A stretch of 64,000 nucleotides of DNA from Pseudomonas orientalis (GTDB taxonomy: Bacteria; Pseudomonadota; Gammaproteobacteria; Pseudomonadales; Pseudomonadaceae). This document shows positions 1 to 9,086 of the stretch, piece after piece. A program made the translations under genes and the position numbers. The DNA is taken from contig NZ_CP018049.1 of the NCBI RefSeq assembly GCF_002934065.1, positions 2,664,501-2,728,500 of the forward strand, given 5' to 3'. Below the pieces are notes generated by a model. The model saw only the letters and a list, made by a program, of their open reading frames with translations. It made no database searches and was not told where the DNA came from. How positions within the stretch are numbered: position 1 is the stretch's first letter; every line of letters begins with the position of its first letter.

Positions 1-897
1 GAATACCGCGAAGTCTTCCTGTGTGCCCAGTTCGATCTGGATAGGCCGTGTGGTGTCTCCATGCTGCACCGCATTGCTGATGATGTTCGAAAACACCTGC
101 TCCATCCGACCGCCGTCAAATTTGCCTGAAACGGCTGCGTTCGCGTCGAACATCACGATGGCCTCGGGATGAAACGCACGGATTTCCTCGACCACACGCT
201 GACACAGCGGTGAGAGGTTGATATCGGCTGTCTTGACCGGGATCCCCGGCCCCATCTGGCAGCGGGTCAGGTCGAGCAGGTCGCCGACGATCTGGCTTGC
301 GCGGCGCACGCTGGTGTAGACCTGATTGGCGATCTTGGTCGCCCGGGCCCCGGCGTCCTGAGAGCGGCGCAGCACGTCGGCACCCAGCAGGATTGCGCCG
401 AGTGGGGTGCGCAAGTCGTGGCCGAGGATGCCCAGGAACATGTTGCGCGAGGCCTCGACCGCCCGTGAATAGCTTGCGATGGACTCGGCCAGGGCCTGGT
501 CAATGGCTTCGTGGAAGCGGGTCATGTCGTCGACGTTGATCGGTGTGCCGTCCTTGACCTGGCGCATCCACTGGCTGACCACACTGGTGCGCAGCGCGCG
601 GTATTCCGAGACCATCTGATCGATGGTGAACCCGGCCATCAGCCGCGTCATTGCATGGGTTTCCGCCGCGGTTTCCTGTTCATCCGCCGGAGCCTGGCCC
701 TGGGCCTTGGCGATTTGCTCGCGCCGGGTCTGCTTGGTGCGCAGGTCGCTGACGATGGCCAGCAACATCTGCTCGGCATGGTCGCGCAGCGCGACGCTGT
801 CGAGTTCCTCGCCCGGTGTGTCGATGGTCCTGGCGAAATCTTCCCAGGCCTGCAGAATCGGCTCTAGGTTTTCCAGAATGAAGTCGGGCAGGCGCAT
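1..897 (-). CDS. Sensor histidine kinase, partial (C-terminus beyond the left edge)
   Basis: The reading frame starts with ATG at 897 and runs off the left edge without a stop. Residues 1-65 (MRLPDFILENLEP...) resemble the RsbRD-type N-terminal domain found in some soluble Pseudomonas kinases. There is no transmembrane segment, so the protein is probably cytoplasmic. The H-box is visible as GHDLRTPLGAILLG, with the phospho-acceptor His in GHDLRTP. The start of the ATPase domain follows, with an N-box-like NIISNAVQHG; the G-boxes would lie outside the window. The signal and the partner response regulator cannot be seen here. The family assignment is firm; the N-terminal domain name is from memory of the family. 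Confidence 0.85.
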   Translation of the reverse strand, partial: MRLPDFILENLEPILQAWEDFARTIDTPGEELDSVALRDHAEQMLLAIVSDLRTKQTRREQIAKAQGQAPADEQETAAETHAMTRLMAGFTIDQMVSEYRALRTSVVSQWMRQVKDGTPINVDDMTRFHEAIDQALAESIASYSRAVEASRNMFLGILGHDLRTPLGAILLGADVLRRSQDAGARATKIANQVYTSVRRASQIVGDLLDLTRCQMGPGIPVKTADINLSPLCQRVVEEIRAFHPEAIVMFDANAAVSGKFDGGRMEQVFSNIISNAVQHGDTTRPIQIELGTQEDFAVF

Positions 898-1020
898 GTC
901 TGTAATCCTGAAGGGAGGCGGGCAGAAAAGCGAAGCTGCGCAGGTGTAGGAAATTCCCGGCAGTGTAGGAGGTTGTTCGTCGCTTTTAAAGCTCGGCCTG
1001 CGACAGGGAGACATTGGACA

Positions 1021-1260
1021 TTACAGCCCCAAAGTCAGCGACCGCAGCCGTTGTTCCACCACGCTGTCAAAATGACTGGCCAACGCCTCGCAGCGCTCAG
1101 AAGTGAGCCCTTCACAGCAGGTGATGCCCAGCACAAACCCCTGGGCTTTGGCACCGCCTTTGACGGCAAGGATCATCGATCCCGCCAGTTCGATCTCGCG
1201 CAGAATTCTGTCAGCCTGTCGTTTTATAGGGCCGGGCAAATCGTTTATGGCTTCTTTCAT
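1021..1260 (-). CDS. Small conserved-looking hypothetical protein (79 aa)
   Basis: This is a soluble 79-residue protein with no recognised domain. It begins MKEAINDLPGPIKRQADR and has two adjacent cysteines in GITCCEGL. An in-frame ATG also exists at 1278, but 1260 is preferred because GGAG sits about 6 bases before it, while the upstream ATG has no good ribosome binding site. Composition looks protein-like and the opposite strand offers nothing better. No function can be assigned. It stands alone between the sensor kinase, which runs the same way, and a REPIN. Confidence 0.6.
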   Translation of the reverse strand: MKEAINDLPGPIKRQADRILREIELAGSMILAVKGGAKAQGFVLGITCCEGLTSERCEALASHFDSVVEQRLRSLTLGL

Positions 1261-1439
1261 GGCCGTCTCCGCAGGCATTCACTCATACACACACAAGGCA
1301 ACAGAGGCACTGTCGGCCTCTTGAAAGCATCGACCAAGGGATGATTCAAGAGTTTCGTCGTGCACGGCTGGAAGGCGATGATGTGCAGGGCCGTCATTGC
1401 CCTGCAGCCGCTTGGCAGCCGACAGGTATCCAACGGACA

Positions 1440-1555
1440 CACCTGGGCCCAAATGTGGGAGGGGGCTTGCTGCCGATGGGGGTGTGTCAGTTGATGAATC
1501 TTTCACTGATCCACCGCTATCGGGAGCAAGCCCCCTCCCACATTTGGACCGAGGT
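1440..1555. repeat. REPIN (two inverted REP sequences)
   Basis: Two inverted copies of the REP core GTGGGAGGGGGCTTGC face each other (about 1455-1470 and 1526-1541), separated by a loop of about 55 bases. The symmetry continues imperfectly outward through CCAAATG and CACCT. This is the typical doublet mobilised by RAYT transposases in P. fluorescens; no RAYT gene is in the window. The rest of the gap from 1261 to 1625 shows no gene or clear signal. Confidence 0.85.
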
Positions 1556-1625
1556 GTATCAGACGGGTCACCCCGCGCCGTCTGGCCTGTACCGCAACGC
1601 ATGAATGTGCCACGCGCCGAAGTGC

Positions 1626-2501
1626 TCAATCGCGCAGCACCAGCGCCATATCCGGATATTGCGCGCACATGAAGTCGACGAAGGCGCGCACTTTGGGCGC
1701 GGCCAAGCGCCTTGAAGTGTGCAACACCCAGAGCTGCGGCTCGACTCCGGCCACTGTGCCCCATTGCACCAGTTCGCCCCTGGCCAACGGCGCTCCTGCG
1801 ATGGACAGGGGAATAAGGGCCACGCCGCCACCGGCGATGGCTGCATCGCGCACCATCAGTAACGAAGAAAATTGCAGCCTGGGGATCGGCTCCAGAATCA
1901 GCTGCCCTCCGTCCAGGTGCCAATGGGTCGGTGTGAACCCCGGTGTGACGATGCCGGCCACGGGCCTGATCGCACCGGGCTGCGGCCTGGGTATTTCGGG
2001 CGCGGCCACTACCACCAGGCGGTCTGTGGCGAAGCATCTGCCGACCAGGTCGCTGTCCGGGCTCGGGTTGATGCGAATGGCGACGTCGAATTGTTCTTCC
2101 ACCAGATCCACCTGGCGGTCTTCCGCCACCACCTCAATGGCGACGTCCGGATAGGCTGCACAGAAGCGTGCGCCAATCGCGCCCATTGCCAATTGGGAGA
2201 ACAGGATTGGCGCCGCCACGCGCAAACGACCGCGTGGCGTCGAAACGCCCTCGCGTGCCGTGGTCATGGCTTCAGTCACCTCACCCAGCGGGCCTTGGGT
2301 TCGCGCCATCAGCAGCTCGCCGGCTTCGGTCAGTTTCAGCCCGCGCGCACTGCGCTCAATCAGTCGCACACCCAGTTGCTCTTCCAGGTCCGCGATGCGG
2401 CGCGACAGGGTGGCCTTGGACACACCGTTCGCCCGGCTGGCCTTGCCCAGGCCTTGGTGGGTGGCGACCTGAATGAAGTCGATCAGCGCGTTGAGGTTCA
2501 T
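1626..2501 (-). CDS. LysR-family transcriptional regulator
   Basis: This 291-residue protein has an N-terminal winged helix-turn-helix (about residues 1-60, NLNALIDFIQVATHQG...SKATLSRRIADLEEQLG) followed by a LysR substrate-binding domain with the usual RLRVAAPILFSQ entry strand. ATG 2501 is chosen over the TTG at 2522. It is divergent from the NmrA-like reductase gene beginning at 2617, with 115 bases between the start codons, so it probably controls that gene and itself from the shared region. The effector is unknown. The DNA-binding domain looks intact. Confidence 0.9.
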   Translation of the reverse strand: MNLNALIDFIQVATHQGLGKASRANGVSKATLSRRIADLEEQLGVRLIERSARGLKLTEAGELLMARTQGPLGEVTEAMTTAREGVSTPRGRLRVAAPILFSQLAMGAIGARFCAAYPDVAIEVVAEDRQVDLVEEQFDVAIRINPSPDSDLVGRCFATDRLVVVAAPEIPRPQPGAIRPVAGIVTPGFTPTHWHLDGGQLILEPIPRLQFSSLLMVRDAAIAGGGVALIPLSIAGAPLARGELVQWGTVAGVEPQLWVLHTSRRLAAPKVRAFVDFMCAQYPDMALVLRD

Positions 2502-2616
2502 GGTGTTCCGTTTTTGAGACAAGGTGTCCGGATTCTGTGGTCTTCGTTTTCGTTATGCAACGGCTTACTTTGCACTCGACCCCAAACCCACTGATTCACC
2601 AGCAGGAGTTTCAATC

Positions 2617-3492
2617 ATGAGCATTCTCGTCATCGGCGCCACCGGCACCCTAGGTTCACTCGTCACCCAGGGCCTTGCCGCGCAAGGCGCCCAGGTCAAA
2701 GCCCTGGTGCGCCAAACAGGTAAACGGGAATTCCCGGCCGGCGTCACCCAAGTGGTCGGCGACCTCACTGATGTCGCGTCCATGCGCGCCGCGCTGGCCT
2801 CGGTGCGTACCCTGTTTTTGCTCAATGCCGTGACGCCCGACGAGGTGACGCAAGCACTCATCGCGCTGAACCTCGCTCGGGAGGCCGGCATCGAGCGGAT
2901 CGTTTACCTGTCGGTGATCCATGCCGACACTTTCACCCAGGTGCCGCATTTCACCGGCAAGCACACCGTTGAGCGCATGATCGACAGCCTCGACATCCCG
3001 GCGACGGTGCTGCGCCCGGCGTACTTCATGCAAAACGATCGCATGGTCCAGCAGACGATTGAGGACTATTCGGTGTACCCGATGCCCATCGGCGCGGCCG
3101 GTGTGGCCATGATCGATACGCGGGACATTGCCGATATTGCCGTTGCAGAGCTGCTGCGCCGCGACCGGTCCGCCACTGCGCTGGAGCGGGTGACGCTGGA
3201 GCTGGTTGGGCCGCAAGCGCTTACGGGGGCCGATGTGGTCAAACTCTGGAGTTCTGCCCTGGGCCGTGAGATTGCCTACGGTGGCGATGACGTAGCCGCG
3301 TTTGAAACACAGTTGGCCGCCTACGGTCCGGCCTGGCTGGCGTATGACATGCGCCTGATGATGGAAGGTATCCAGGCGTTCGGCATGCAGGCAGCGGAGG
3401 GCGCCGTGGCGCGGCTTGAGGCGATCATCGGGCGCCCGTTGCGCACGTATCAGGACTTCGTGAGCGAGTCGGTCACCAAAACAACCGCTTGA
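2617..3492 (+). CDS. NmrA-like / atypical SDR NAD(P)-binding protein
   Basis: This 291-residue protein starts MSILVIGATGTLGSLV, giving the Rossmann motif GATGTLG at residues 7-13. HSCARG-type features follow (VVGDLTD, LNAVTPDE, YLSVIHAD, VLRPAYFMQN). It lacks the classical SDR YxxxK, which fits the NmrA/YtfG-like group of NAD(P)H sensors and quinone or aldehyde reductases. The start is at 2617 because AGGAG precedes it; the open frame extends upstream but without a comparable start. It pairs divergently with a LysR regulator, a common arrangement for redox or electrophile-inducible reductases. The substrate is unknown. Confidence 0.88.
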   Translation: MSILVIGATGTLGSLVTQGLAAQGAQVKALVRQTGKREFPAGVTQVVGDLTDVASMRAALASVRTLFLLNAVTPDEVTQALIALNLAREAGIERIVYLSVIHADTFTQVPHFTGKHTVERMIDSLDIPATVLRPAYFMQNDRMVQQTIEDYSVYPMPIGAAGVAMIDTRDIADIAVAELLRRDRSATALERVTLELVGPQALTGADVVKLWSSALGREIAYGGDDVAAFETQLAAYGPAWLAYDMRLMMEGIQAFGMQAAEGAVARLEAIIGRPLRTYQDFVSESVTKTTA

Positions 3493-3508
3493 TCCGCTGC
3501 CTGTGAGC

Positions 3509-3537
3509 GCGGTCGAGCCTGGCCATGGCTCGACCGC
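3509..3537. terminator. Bidirectional hairpin between convergent genes
   Basis: A perfect 11-bp stem (GCGGTCGAGCC and its complement) with a 7-base loop lies between the NmrA-like gene and the convergent chemoreceptor gene. There is no strong T-run, so its role as a terminator is inferred from position. Confidence 0.6.
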
Positions 3538-3549
3538 TCGGGCATTGAA

Positions 3550-5043
3550 TCAGGGATGAAACCTGCGCCCCAGCGCATCCAGGCGTACGGCGATCGGTGG
3601 CAGGCGTTCGCTGCTGCGGGCCAGGGTTTCCACGTCGTCGGCGGTGTTTTGCGCGATGTGCTGTACCGATTGCAGGCGCTCGACAATTTCCAGGTTCGCC
3701 GAGCTCTGCTCGCGGGTGGTGGTGACGATGCGGCCATTGAGTTGGTCGATATGCGCAATGTCCTCGCCTACCGCGCGCAGCATGTCGACGGCCACTTGGC
3801 TGTCTTCCACGCAACGCTCCACACCCTGGCGGCTGTCGTGCATGGCTTCGACGGCCTGGCGGCTGCCTTGCTGCAGGCCTTCGATGATGGTCCTGATTTC
3901 CTGGGTGGAGAGGGCGGTGCGCTGGGCCAGACTGCGCACCTCGTCGGCGACCACCGCAAAGCCACGGCCTTGCTCGCCGGCGCGGGCGGCTTCGATGGCG
4001 GCATTGAGGGCCAGCAGGTTGGTCTGGTTGGCGATGCTGCTGATCACCTCCAGCACCGAACCGATTTGCTCCGCCTGCACGGCCAGCGATTGTACGGTCG
4101 ATTGCGTGCCATTGATGCGCGAGGCCAGTTGCGTGATTTCATGCTGGGCACGGCCCACGCTTTGCTGACCACGCTCAATCTGCTGGCTGGCCTGGCCGGC
4201 ATGCTCCACGGCCTGTTCGACGTGCACAGTGATGTGTCCCGTGGCGTCTTCCATGCGTTGCATAGAGCCGGTCATTTCATTGATTTGCGCCAGTTGGTGC
4301 CGCGCGCCTTGTTCCAGGGTGCCGCTGGCGGTGGCCAGTTCCTGGCCGAGTTGGCCCAGGCCATGGGAGTCGCGTGCGACGCCGTCGATCAGGTGAGTGA
4401 GCTGCTGCAGGAAGTGGTCGAAGCGCTTGGCCAGGGACACGCGCTCCTTGTCCTCACCCTTGGCCGTTTCTTCGCTGAACTGCGAGGTGACGGCGAGCAT
4501 TTTTTCCAGCATTTCCTGGCTTTCGACCGCCTCGGCGTGGCTGTGCACGGCGAGGTAGAGCAGGGCGACGGATTCCATCACCACATAGAAGGCGTGGACG
4601 AAGATCATGGTCCAGCCGCCGTGGTGTTCCATCACAAACACCGGCCAGCCTTGGTGCTGCAGGGCGTGGAACACGAGGTGATGCACGGCGATGGTCAGTG
4701 CCGCCACCAGGATCGGCAGCCAGTCACGGTAGAACGTCAGCACGGCGAGCAGCGCGAAGATACCGAAGTGCGCTTCGATGACGCCCTGCGCCTGGTTGAT
4801 GTGCAAGGCTGCCATCACCATCAGGCCGGCGCCGAGTGCGCAGCGCATCACACGGTTGCCGCCGATGGCGCGATACAGCGCGGTCAGCACCACGCCGGTG
4901 CCGCCACCGACGATCACCGCCTGGGTAAAGGTGTCATGCCAGAACGCCAGCCCGAGGGAAAACAGGAACATCAGCCAGATCAGCGCCAGCATGATGCGGT
5001 CGGCCTTGCGGTAGTGTTCCAGAAAGCGTGTGCGGAAAGGCAT
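3550..5043 (-). CDS. Methyl-accepting chemotaxis protein with a multi-pass, His-rich membrane sensor
   Basis: This 497-residue chemoreceptor starts at ATG 5043. About five or six hydrophobic segments fill residues 18-165 and leave almost no periplasmic domain. They carry many histidines ([36 protein letters not shown]). The signalling domain follows without an obvious HAMP and contains the conserved hairpin tip [32 protein letters not shown] (about residues 340-370). It should signal to CheA/CheW. The membrane sensor resembles a family shared with other Pseudomonas receptors; a metal, heme or redox ligand is conceivable from the histidines, but that is inference. Confidence 0.92.
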   Translation of the reverse strand: MPFRTRFLEHYRKADRIMLALIWLMFLFSLGLAFWHDTFTQAVIVGGGTGVVLTALYRAIGGNRVMRCALGAGLMVMAALHINQAQGVIEAHFGIFALLAVLTFYRDWLPILVAALTIAVHHLVFHALQHQGWPVFVMEHHGGWTMIFVHAFYVVMESVALLYLAVHSHAEAVESQEMLEKMLAVTSQFSEETAKGEDKERVSLAKRFDHFLQQLTHLIDGVARDSHGLGQLGQELATASGTLEQGARHQLAQINEMTGSMQRMEDATGHITVHVEQAVEHAGQASQQIERGQQSVGRAQHEITQLASRINGTQSTVQSLAVQAEQIGSVLEVISSIANQTNLLALNAAIEAARAGEQGRGFAVVADEVRSLAQRTALSTQEIRTIIEGLQQGSRQAVEAMHDSRQGVERCVEDSQVAVDMLRAVGEDIAHIDQLNGRIVTTTREQSSANLEIVERLQSVQHIAQNTADDVETLARSSERLPPIAVRLDALGRRFHP

Positions 5044-5177
5044 TCACGTTTACTCCATGTGGGTTGACCAGGAATCAAGCACGCGGCGTGCCACGCGCGG
5101 CGCTGGTGAAGAGCCAGGCGGATACGGGCATAAGATCCTGCAATCGGTTATCGGCACGTCGCAGGGAGACTTTAAGA

Positions 5178-5201
5178 ACGGCCGCCCGAACAGGCGGCCG
5201 T
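5178..5201 (-). terminator. Terminator of the TonB receptor gene
   Basis: A perfect 9-bp stem (ACGGCCGCC and its complement) with a 6-base loop lies just past the receptor stop codon. A short T-containing stretch (TCTTAAA) follows on the minus strand. Confidence 0.65.
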
Positions 5202-5215
5202 GGTCGCAACGTCAA

Positions 5216-7366
5216 TCAGAAGCTGTACTTGGCTGTCAGCATCATGTTGCGCGGGCTACCATAGGAGTCGCCGCCATAGCTGACGGACTCGGAGATGGAC
5301 TGGTAGTAGTGCCGGTCGAAGATATTGTTGGCGTTGAGCTGCAGGTCCAGGTGCTGGTTGACCCGGTACCCGGCCATCAGGTCGGTGACGGCGTAGCCGC
5401 CTTGCTTGAGCCGATAGGTGCTGCCGTCCGCCAGCTGGATGTCGTTGTACATACGGCTCTGCCAGGACACATTGCCGCCCACGCGGAGTTTTTCCAGCGG
5501 GCCCTGGAAGTTGTAGCGGGTGGTGACCTTGAACAGGTGCTCCGGGGTGTCGGTGTCGAACTGCTTGTTGACTTTCTGCGGGTTGGCGTCGTCCTTGAGG
5601 GTGTGGGTGCGCGCGTAGGTGTAGCCACCGCCGACCTGCCAGTTATCGGTCAACGCGCCCTGCAGTTCGAAGTCGATCCCCTGGCTGCGAATCTCGCCCG
5701 AGGCTTGATAGCAGGACGCCTGCGGGCAGTCCGGCACAACGATCTGCACCGCGCGGTTTTCCTGGTCGACACGGAACAGCGCCACGCTGGCATTCAGCGC
5801 GCCGCCCAGGTATTCGCCCTTTATGCCCACTTCATAATTCTTGCCGACGATGGGCTTGAGCGGCGTGGCGGCAGTGCTTTTTTCACTTTGCGGCGTGAAG
5901 ATGTCGCTGTAGCTGGCATACACCGAGTGCTGGTCGTTCAGCTCGTAGATCAGGCCAGCGTAGCGGGTGAGGTTGCGGGTGACCTTATAGTCGCCGTCGC
6001 CATCGCGGTTGTCATAGTCGTACCAGTCCAGGCGCCCGCCCAGGATCAGCTTGAGCGGGTCGGCCAGGCTCAGGCGCGTGGTGACGTAGACACCGTCCTG
6101 GGTGGTGACGTCGCGTTGGTTGCTGGTGCGGGTAAAGTTCGGTTTGCCGGCATTGATCGGCCAATTCAGATCGTACGGGCTGTAGTTGTGGGTGGTCATG
6201 TCATAGATGCGTTTGCTGGCGCCGACCACCAGTTCATGGGTGCGCCCGAATGCCTGGAACGGCCCGCTGGCAAAGGCGTCGAGGCCGGCCTGGTTTTCAT
6301 CGAAGGCGGCCTGGTACACCGTGCGGGCCAAGGTGTTGTCGACCCAGCGCGACTGGTAGGAACCTGAGAACAGCGCGTTTTGTTCGGCGTAGTTGGCATT
6401 GACCTGCAGTTTCCAGTCGTTGGCCAGTTGCTGGCGCAGTTCGACGAATACGGTGTTGATCTCCTGGTCCTTGTTCTCCCAGTCGGTACCGGGATTATAG
6501 GAACGCGACAGGTCCAGGTGATGCCCATCCAGGCCGATCATCGACGAGCCCCAGAAGTAGTTGGTCTTGTCTTTCTGATTGGAATAGCCGAGGGTCAGGC
6601 GCGTGTCCTCGCTCAGGTCGGCTTCGGTCACGGCATAGAACAGGCCGTGATCCTGCTCGGCCTTGTCGATGAAACTGTTGGCGTCGCGGTAGGAGGTGAC
6701 CACCCGGCCACGCCAGGTGCCGCTGTCATTGAGGGGGCTGGAGGCGTCGAGCTCGCCACGGTAGTCGTCCCAGCTGCCGGCGGCGCCGGTCAAAGTGACT
6801 TTCTGCTCGTCCAGGGGCCGCTTGCGAATCAGGTTGATGGCCGCCGATGGGTTGCCGGCGCCGGTCACCAGGCCGGTAGCGCCGCGTACCACCTCGACGC
6901 GGTCGAACATCGCCAGATTCGGCTGAGCGCCCACGTTAACGCCGTTATAGCCACTGGGAATGCCGTCATACATGAGGTTGTCGACGTTGAAACCGCGCGC
7001 GGTATAGGCCTGCCGGCCGGGGCCGTTGGAGTAGTTGAGGAACAATCCCGGCGTGGCGTTGACCACATCGTTGATGCTGGTCATCGCCTGGTCATCCATG
7101 CGCTGACGCGTAATCACGGTGACGGCCTGTGGGGTTTCGCGCAGGGTCAGCGGCAGCTTGGTGGCGGTGCTCATGGAACCTGTGGTGTACGACTCGGACC
7201 CTTCTGTGGTTTCGCCAAGCTGCTGGCCGGAAACCTCCGTGGCGCCGAGCTCAATGGGGGCGACCAGCGCATCGGCGGCAAAGGCCGCGTGGGAAGTCGT
7301 CAAACAGATAGCCATGGCTATCAAGTTCGGTGAAAAACCTTTGCCGGCATGGTGTTGCACAGACAT
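5216..7366 (-). CDS. TonB-dependent siderophore receptor
   Basis: This 716-residue outer-membrane protein has a signal peptide ending at SHAAFA. A plug domain follows (ETPQAVTVITRQRMDDQ, RGFNVDNLMYDG, VEVVRGATGLVTGAGNPSAAINLIRKRP), then a 22-strand type barrel ending in the terminal Phe (MMLTAKYSF). There is no N-terminal signalling (STN) domain and no FecI/FecR-type genes beside it, so regulation through a surface-signalling sigma factor is unlikely. The start at 7366 has GGGAGAG upstream; the longer open frame before it is not needed. A Fur-box-like sequence lies about 50 bases upstream. The sequence resembles ferric-hydroxamate or pyoverdine-type receptors; the ligand is not determined. 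Confidence 0.93.
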   Translation of the reverse strand: MSVQHHAGKGFSPNLIAMAICLTTSHAAFAADALVAPIELGATEVSGQQLGETTEGSESYTTGSMSTATKLPLTLRETPQAVTVITRQRMDDQAMTSINDVVNATPGLFLNYSNGPGRQAYTARGFNVDNLMYDGIPSGYNGVNVGAQPNLAMFDRVEVVRGATGLVTGAGNPSAAINLIRKRPLDEQKVTLTGAAGSWDDYRGELDASSPLNDSGTWRGRVVTSYRDANSFIDKAEQDHGLFYAVTEADLSEDTRLTLGYSNQKDKTNYFWGSSMIGLDGHHLDLSRSYNPGTDWENKDQEINTVFVELRQQLANDWKLQVNANYAEQNALFSGSYQSRWVDNTLARTVYQAAFDENQAGLDAFASGPFQAFGRTHELVVGASKRIYDMTTHNYSPYDLNWPINAGKPNFTRTSNQRDVTTQDGVYVTTRLSLADPLKLILGGRLDWYDYDNRDGDGDYKVTRNLTRYAGLIYELNDQHSVYASYSDIFTPQSEKSTAATPLKPIVGKNYEVGIKGEYLGGALNASVALFRVDQENRAVQIVVPDCPQASCYQASGEIRSQGIDFELQGALTDNWQVGGGYTYARTHTLKDDANPQKVNKQFDTDTPEHLFKVTTRYNFQGPLEKLRVGGNVSWQSRMYNDIQLADGSTYRLKQGGYAVTDLMAGYRVNQHLDLQLNANNIFDRHYYQSISESVSYGGDSYGSPRNMMLTAKYSF

Positions 7367-7412
7367 GAATGTAGCTCTCCCGGAATGCCATCCGTGGCGA
7401 ATAATAAATCTG

Positions 7413-7431
7413 TTGATAATTATTCGCATCA
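7413..7431 (-). promoter_or_regulatory. Fur box of the TonB receptor gene
   Basis: On the minus strand the sequence TGATGCGAATAATTATCAA matches the GATAATGATAATCATTATC consensus at most core positions. It lies roughly 50 bases before the receptor start, where Fur would block the promoter under iron-replete conditions. Read by eye, not scored. Confidence 0.6.
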
Positions 7432-7518
7432 GTGTGGCAGATCAGACCTGTGGGAAAAAGCCTACGGCATGAATCAGTTAACGAATTTTTCACACGGAGG
7501 AGGGTGGCATTCTGCCTC

Positions 7519-8286
7519 CTATGGCTGGATGAACAAGACTTCGTAAGGCTCACGCATGCGCTCCAACAACACCCGGGCGAGCATCGGCGCCAGGCCGATC
7601 GCGGGGTCGCCCGTGAGCTGGCTGGCATAGGCATGCACCGCGTGGAGTTTGTGCGCCACGCTCCAGGTGCCCAGGCACAACTTGTGCGCCCGCTGCCAGG
7701 GCATCACCGAGCCCTCGCGCACGGGCCAGTGCCAGGCCCACATGGGCAGTTCATACAGGTGCGCGCCCACCTGACCGCAGGCGTTGGCGCTGGCACGGCC
7801 AACGGCTTCGTGATCATCGTCGCCATCATGGCGCCACGTGGTAAAGACCACGTCGCCTGGCATCAGGTAGCGGGCGATGAACTGGCTCATCGGTTGCTCC
7901 TGATTAGCCAGGGCATTATCGCAAAACCCGCCACGAATCCATTTCAGGCTGTGCAACGGCACACCCAGGCGGCGCAGGGCCTCGGCGCTTTCCTGGGGCC
8001 GAATCACACTCAGGCGACCGGCCGACCAGAGCCGGGAGCCGGGGTGGCTGGCGCTGCCATCGGTGATGGAAATCAATTTCAAGGGGTGTTGGCGGGTGCT
8101 GAGCATTTGCAGCAAGCCCCCGCAGATGAGTACTTCATCGCCCGGGTGGGGCGCGATAACCACCACACGGGCATTCGGCGGTACGAGGCTGGCCAAGGTG
8201 ATAACGGGAATCTGCGCCAACTGTGGCGCGCTGTTCCAGATTTGCGCGGGGCCGCGACGGCCCTCATTTAACGAGGCAGTTTTCAT
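7519..8286 (-). CDS. PIG-L/LmbE-family deacetylase-like protein with a variant HPGDE motif
   Basis: This 255-residue protein aligns along its whole length with the PIG-L protein encoded at 9679-10437 (shared TDGSASHPGS, RLSVxRPQES, LHSLKW, DHEAVGRAS, ASQLxGDP). The metal-site motif normally reads HPDDE; here it is HPGDE (His47, Gly49, Asp50), with GGC in place of an Asp codon. In MshB, from memory, the first Asp is the general base while His and the second Asp bind zinc. Metal binding could therefore survive while hydrolysis is impaired. The downstream His159 (DHEAVG) is kept. It runs in the same direction as the glycosyltransferase operon, 140 bases below it, and may have its own promoter. 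Confidence 0.85.
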   Translation of the reverse strand: MKTASLNEGRRGPAQIWNSAPQLAQIPVITLASLVPPNARVVVIAPHPGDEVLICGGLLQMLSTRQHPLKLISITDGSASHPGSRLWSAGRLSVIRPQESAEALRRLGVPLHSLKWIRGGFCDNALANQEQPMSQFIARYLMPGDVVFTTWRHDGDDDHEAVGRASANACGQVGAHLYELPMWAWHWPVREGSVMPWQRAHKLCLGTWSVAHKLHAVHAYASQLTGDPAIGLAPMLARVLLERMREPYEVLFIQP

Positions 8287-8426
8287 GGGGTGTCACATCC
8301 TTGTCGGTCGACGCTCTTGTGCTCACCTCAGACTCCGCTGTGGCGAGTGCGCGGCGCTCCGATCCTGAAGCGCTGTGCGAGACGTTCTAAGCATAGACAA
8401 GGATAAATGGGCGCAGCGTCGTATTT

Positions 8427-9086
8427 TTACGAAACCTGCAGCAAGCCCTTCAAGTAGTCACCGAACCCACCCTGGGCGCGGCAATCCAGGCGTGCGCTGG
8501 TGATCACTTGCGGGGAATGGCTCCAGGCGATGGACGCGCCGCAGCGCTCCAGGTTGCGCACCAATTGCACATCCTCATGACAGGCCAGCGGTTCAAAGCC
8601 ACCGGCCTGCAAATAGGCGCTGGCACTGACGCCCAGGTTGGCGCCGTGGATATGCCGGTGCCCGTCGCGGGCTTCGTAGGCCTGGTGATAGCGAATCTGC
8701 GCCGCCGCGTCGAAGCCTTCGCTCCAGGCGTCCACGGTCACGGTGCCGCAGACGGCGTCGCAGCCCAGCGCCAGTTGCGCCACCAGCCAGTCCGGGGCGA
8801 CGCGGCTGTCGGCGTCCGTACAGGCAATCCAGCGCGCCCCCAGGTCCAGCAGATGCCGCGCGCCTGCCCCGCGAGCATGCCCGACATTGCGTGCCTGCAC
8901 CGGCAGGCTGTGCACCCCGTGGGCGCGGGCAATCGCCGCACTGCCATCGTTGCAACTGTCGAGCACAACCAGGATTTGCACCGCTTCACCTTGCAACCCG
9001 GGATGGTTGGCGGCGATGGCCGCGGCCCTCAAACATTCGCCCAAGAGCGCTTCTTCGTTGTGCACCGGAATCAGGATACCGATCAT
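8427..9086 (-). CDS. Family 2 glycosyltransferase
   Basis: This 219-residue GT-A fold protein starts MIGILIPVHNEEALLGECL. A nucleotide-sugar binding region follows (VVLDSCNDGS) and then the DxD-type metal motif CTDADSRV at about residues 90-97. It has no transmembrane segments, so it probably acts in the cytoplasm on a soluble or peripheral acceptor. Its start overlaps the end of the methyltransferase gene by 4 bases, so the two are translationally coupled. It is the last gene of the tightly packed run that begins upstream with glgA. Donor and acceptor are unknown. Confidence 0.88.
   Translation of the reverse strand: MIGILIPVHNEEALLGECLRAAAIAANHPGLQGEAVQILVVLDSCNDGSAAIARAHGVHSLPVQARNVGHARGAGARHLLDLGARWIACTDADSRVAPDWLVAQLALGCDAVCGTVTVDAWSEGFDAAAQIRYHQAYEARDGHRHIHGANLGVSASAYLQAGGFEPLACHEDVQLVRNLERCGASIAWSHSPQVITSARLDCRAQGGFGDYLKGLLQVS

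Noticed and set aside
3556..5067. Long plus-strand open frame of about 500 codons
   Set aside because: It lies exactly opposite the chemoreceptor gene, whose signalling motif is unmistakable. The antisense frame is the usual high-GC shadow.
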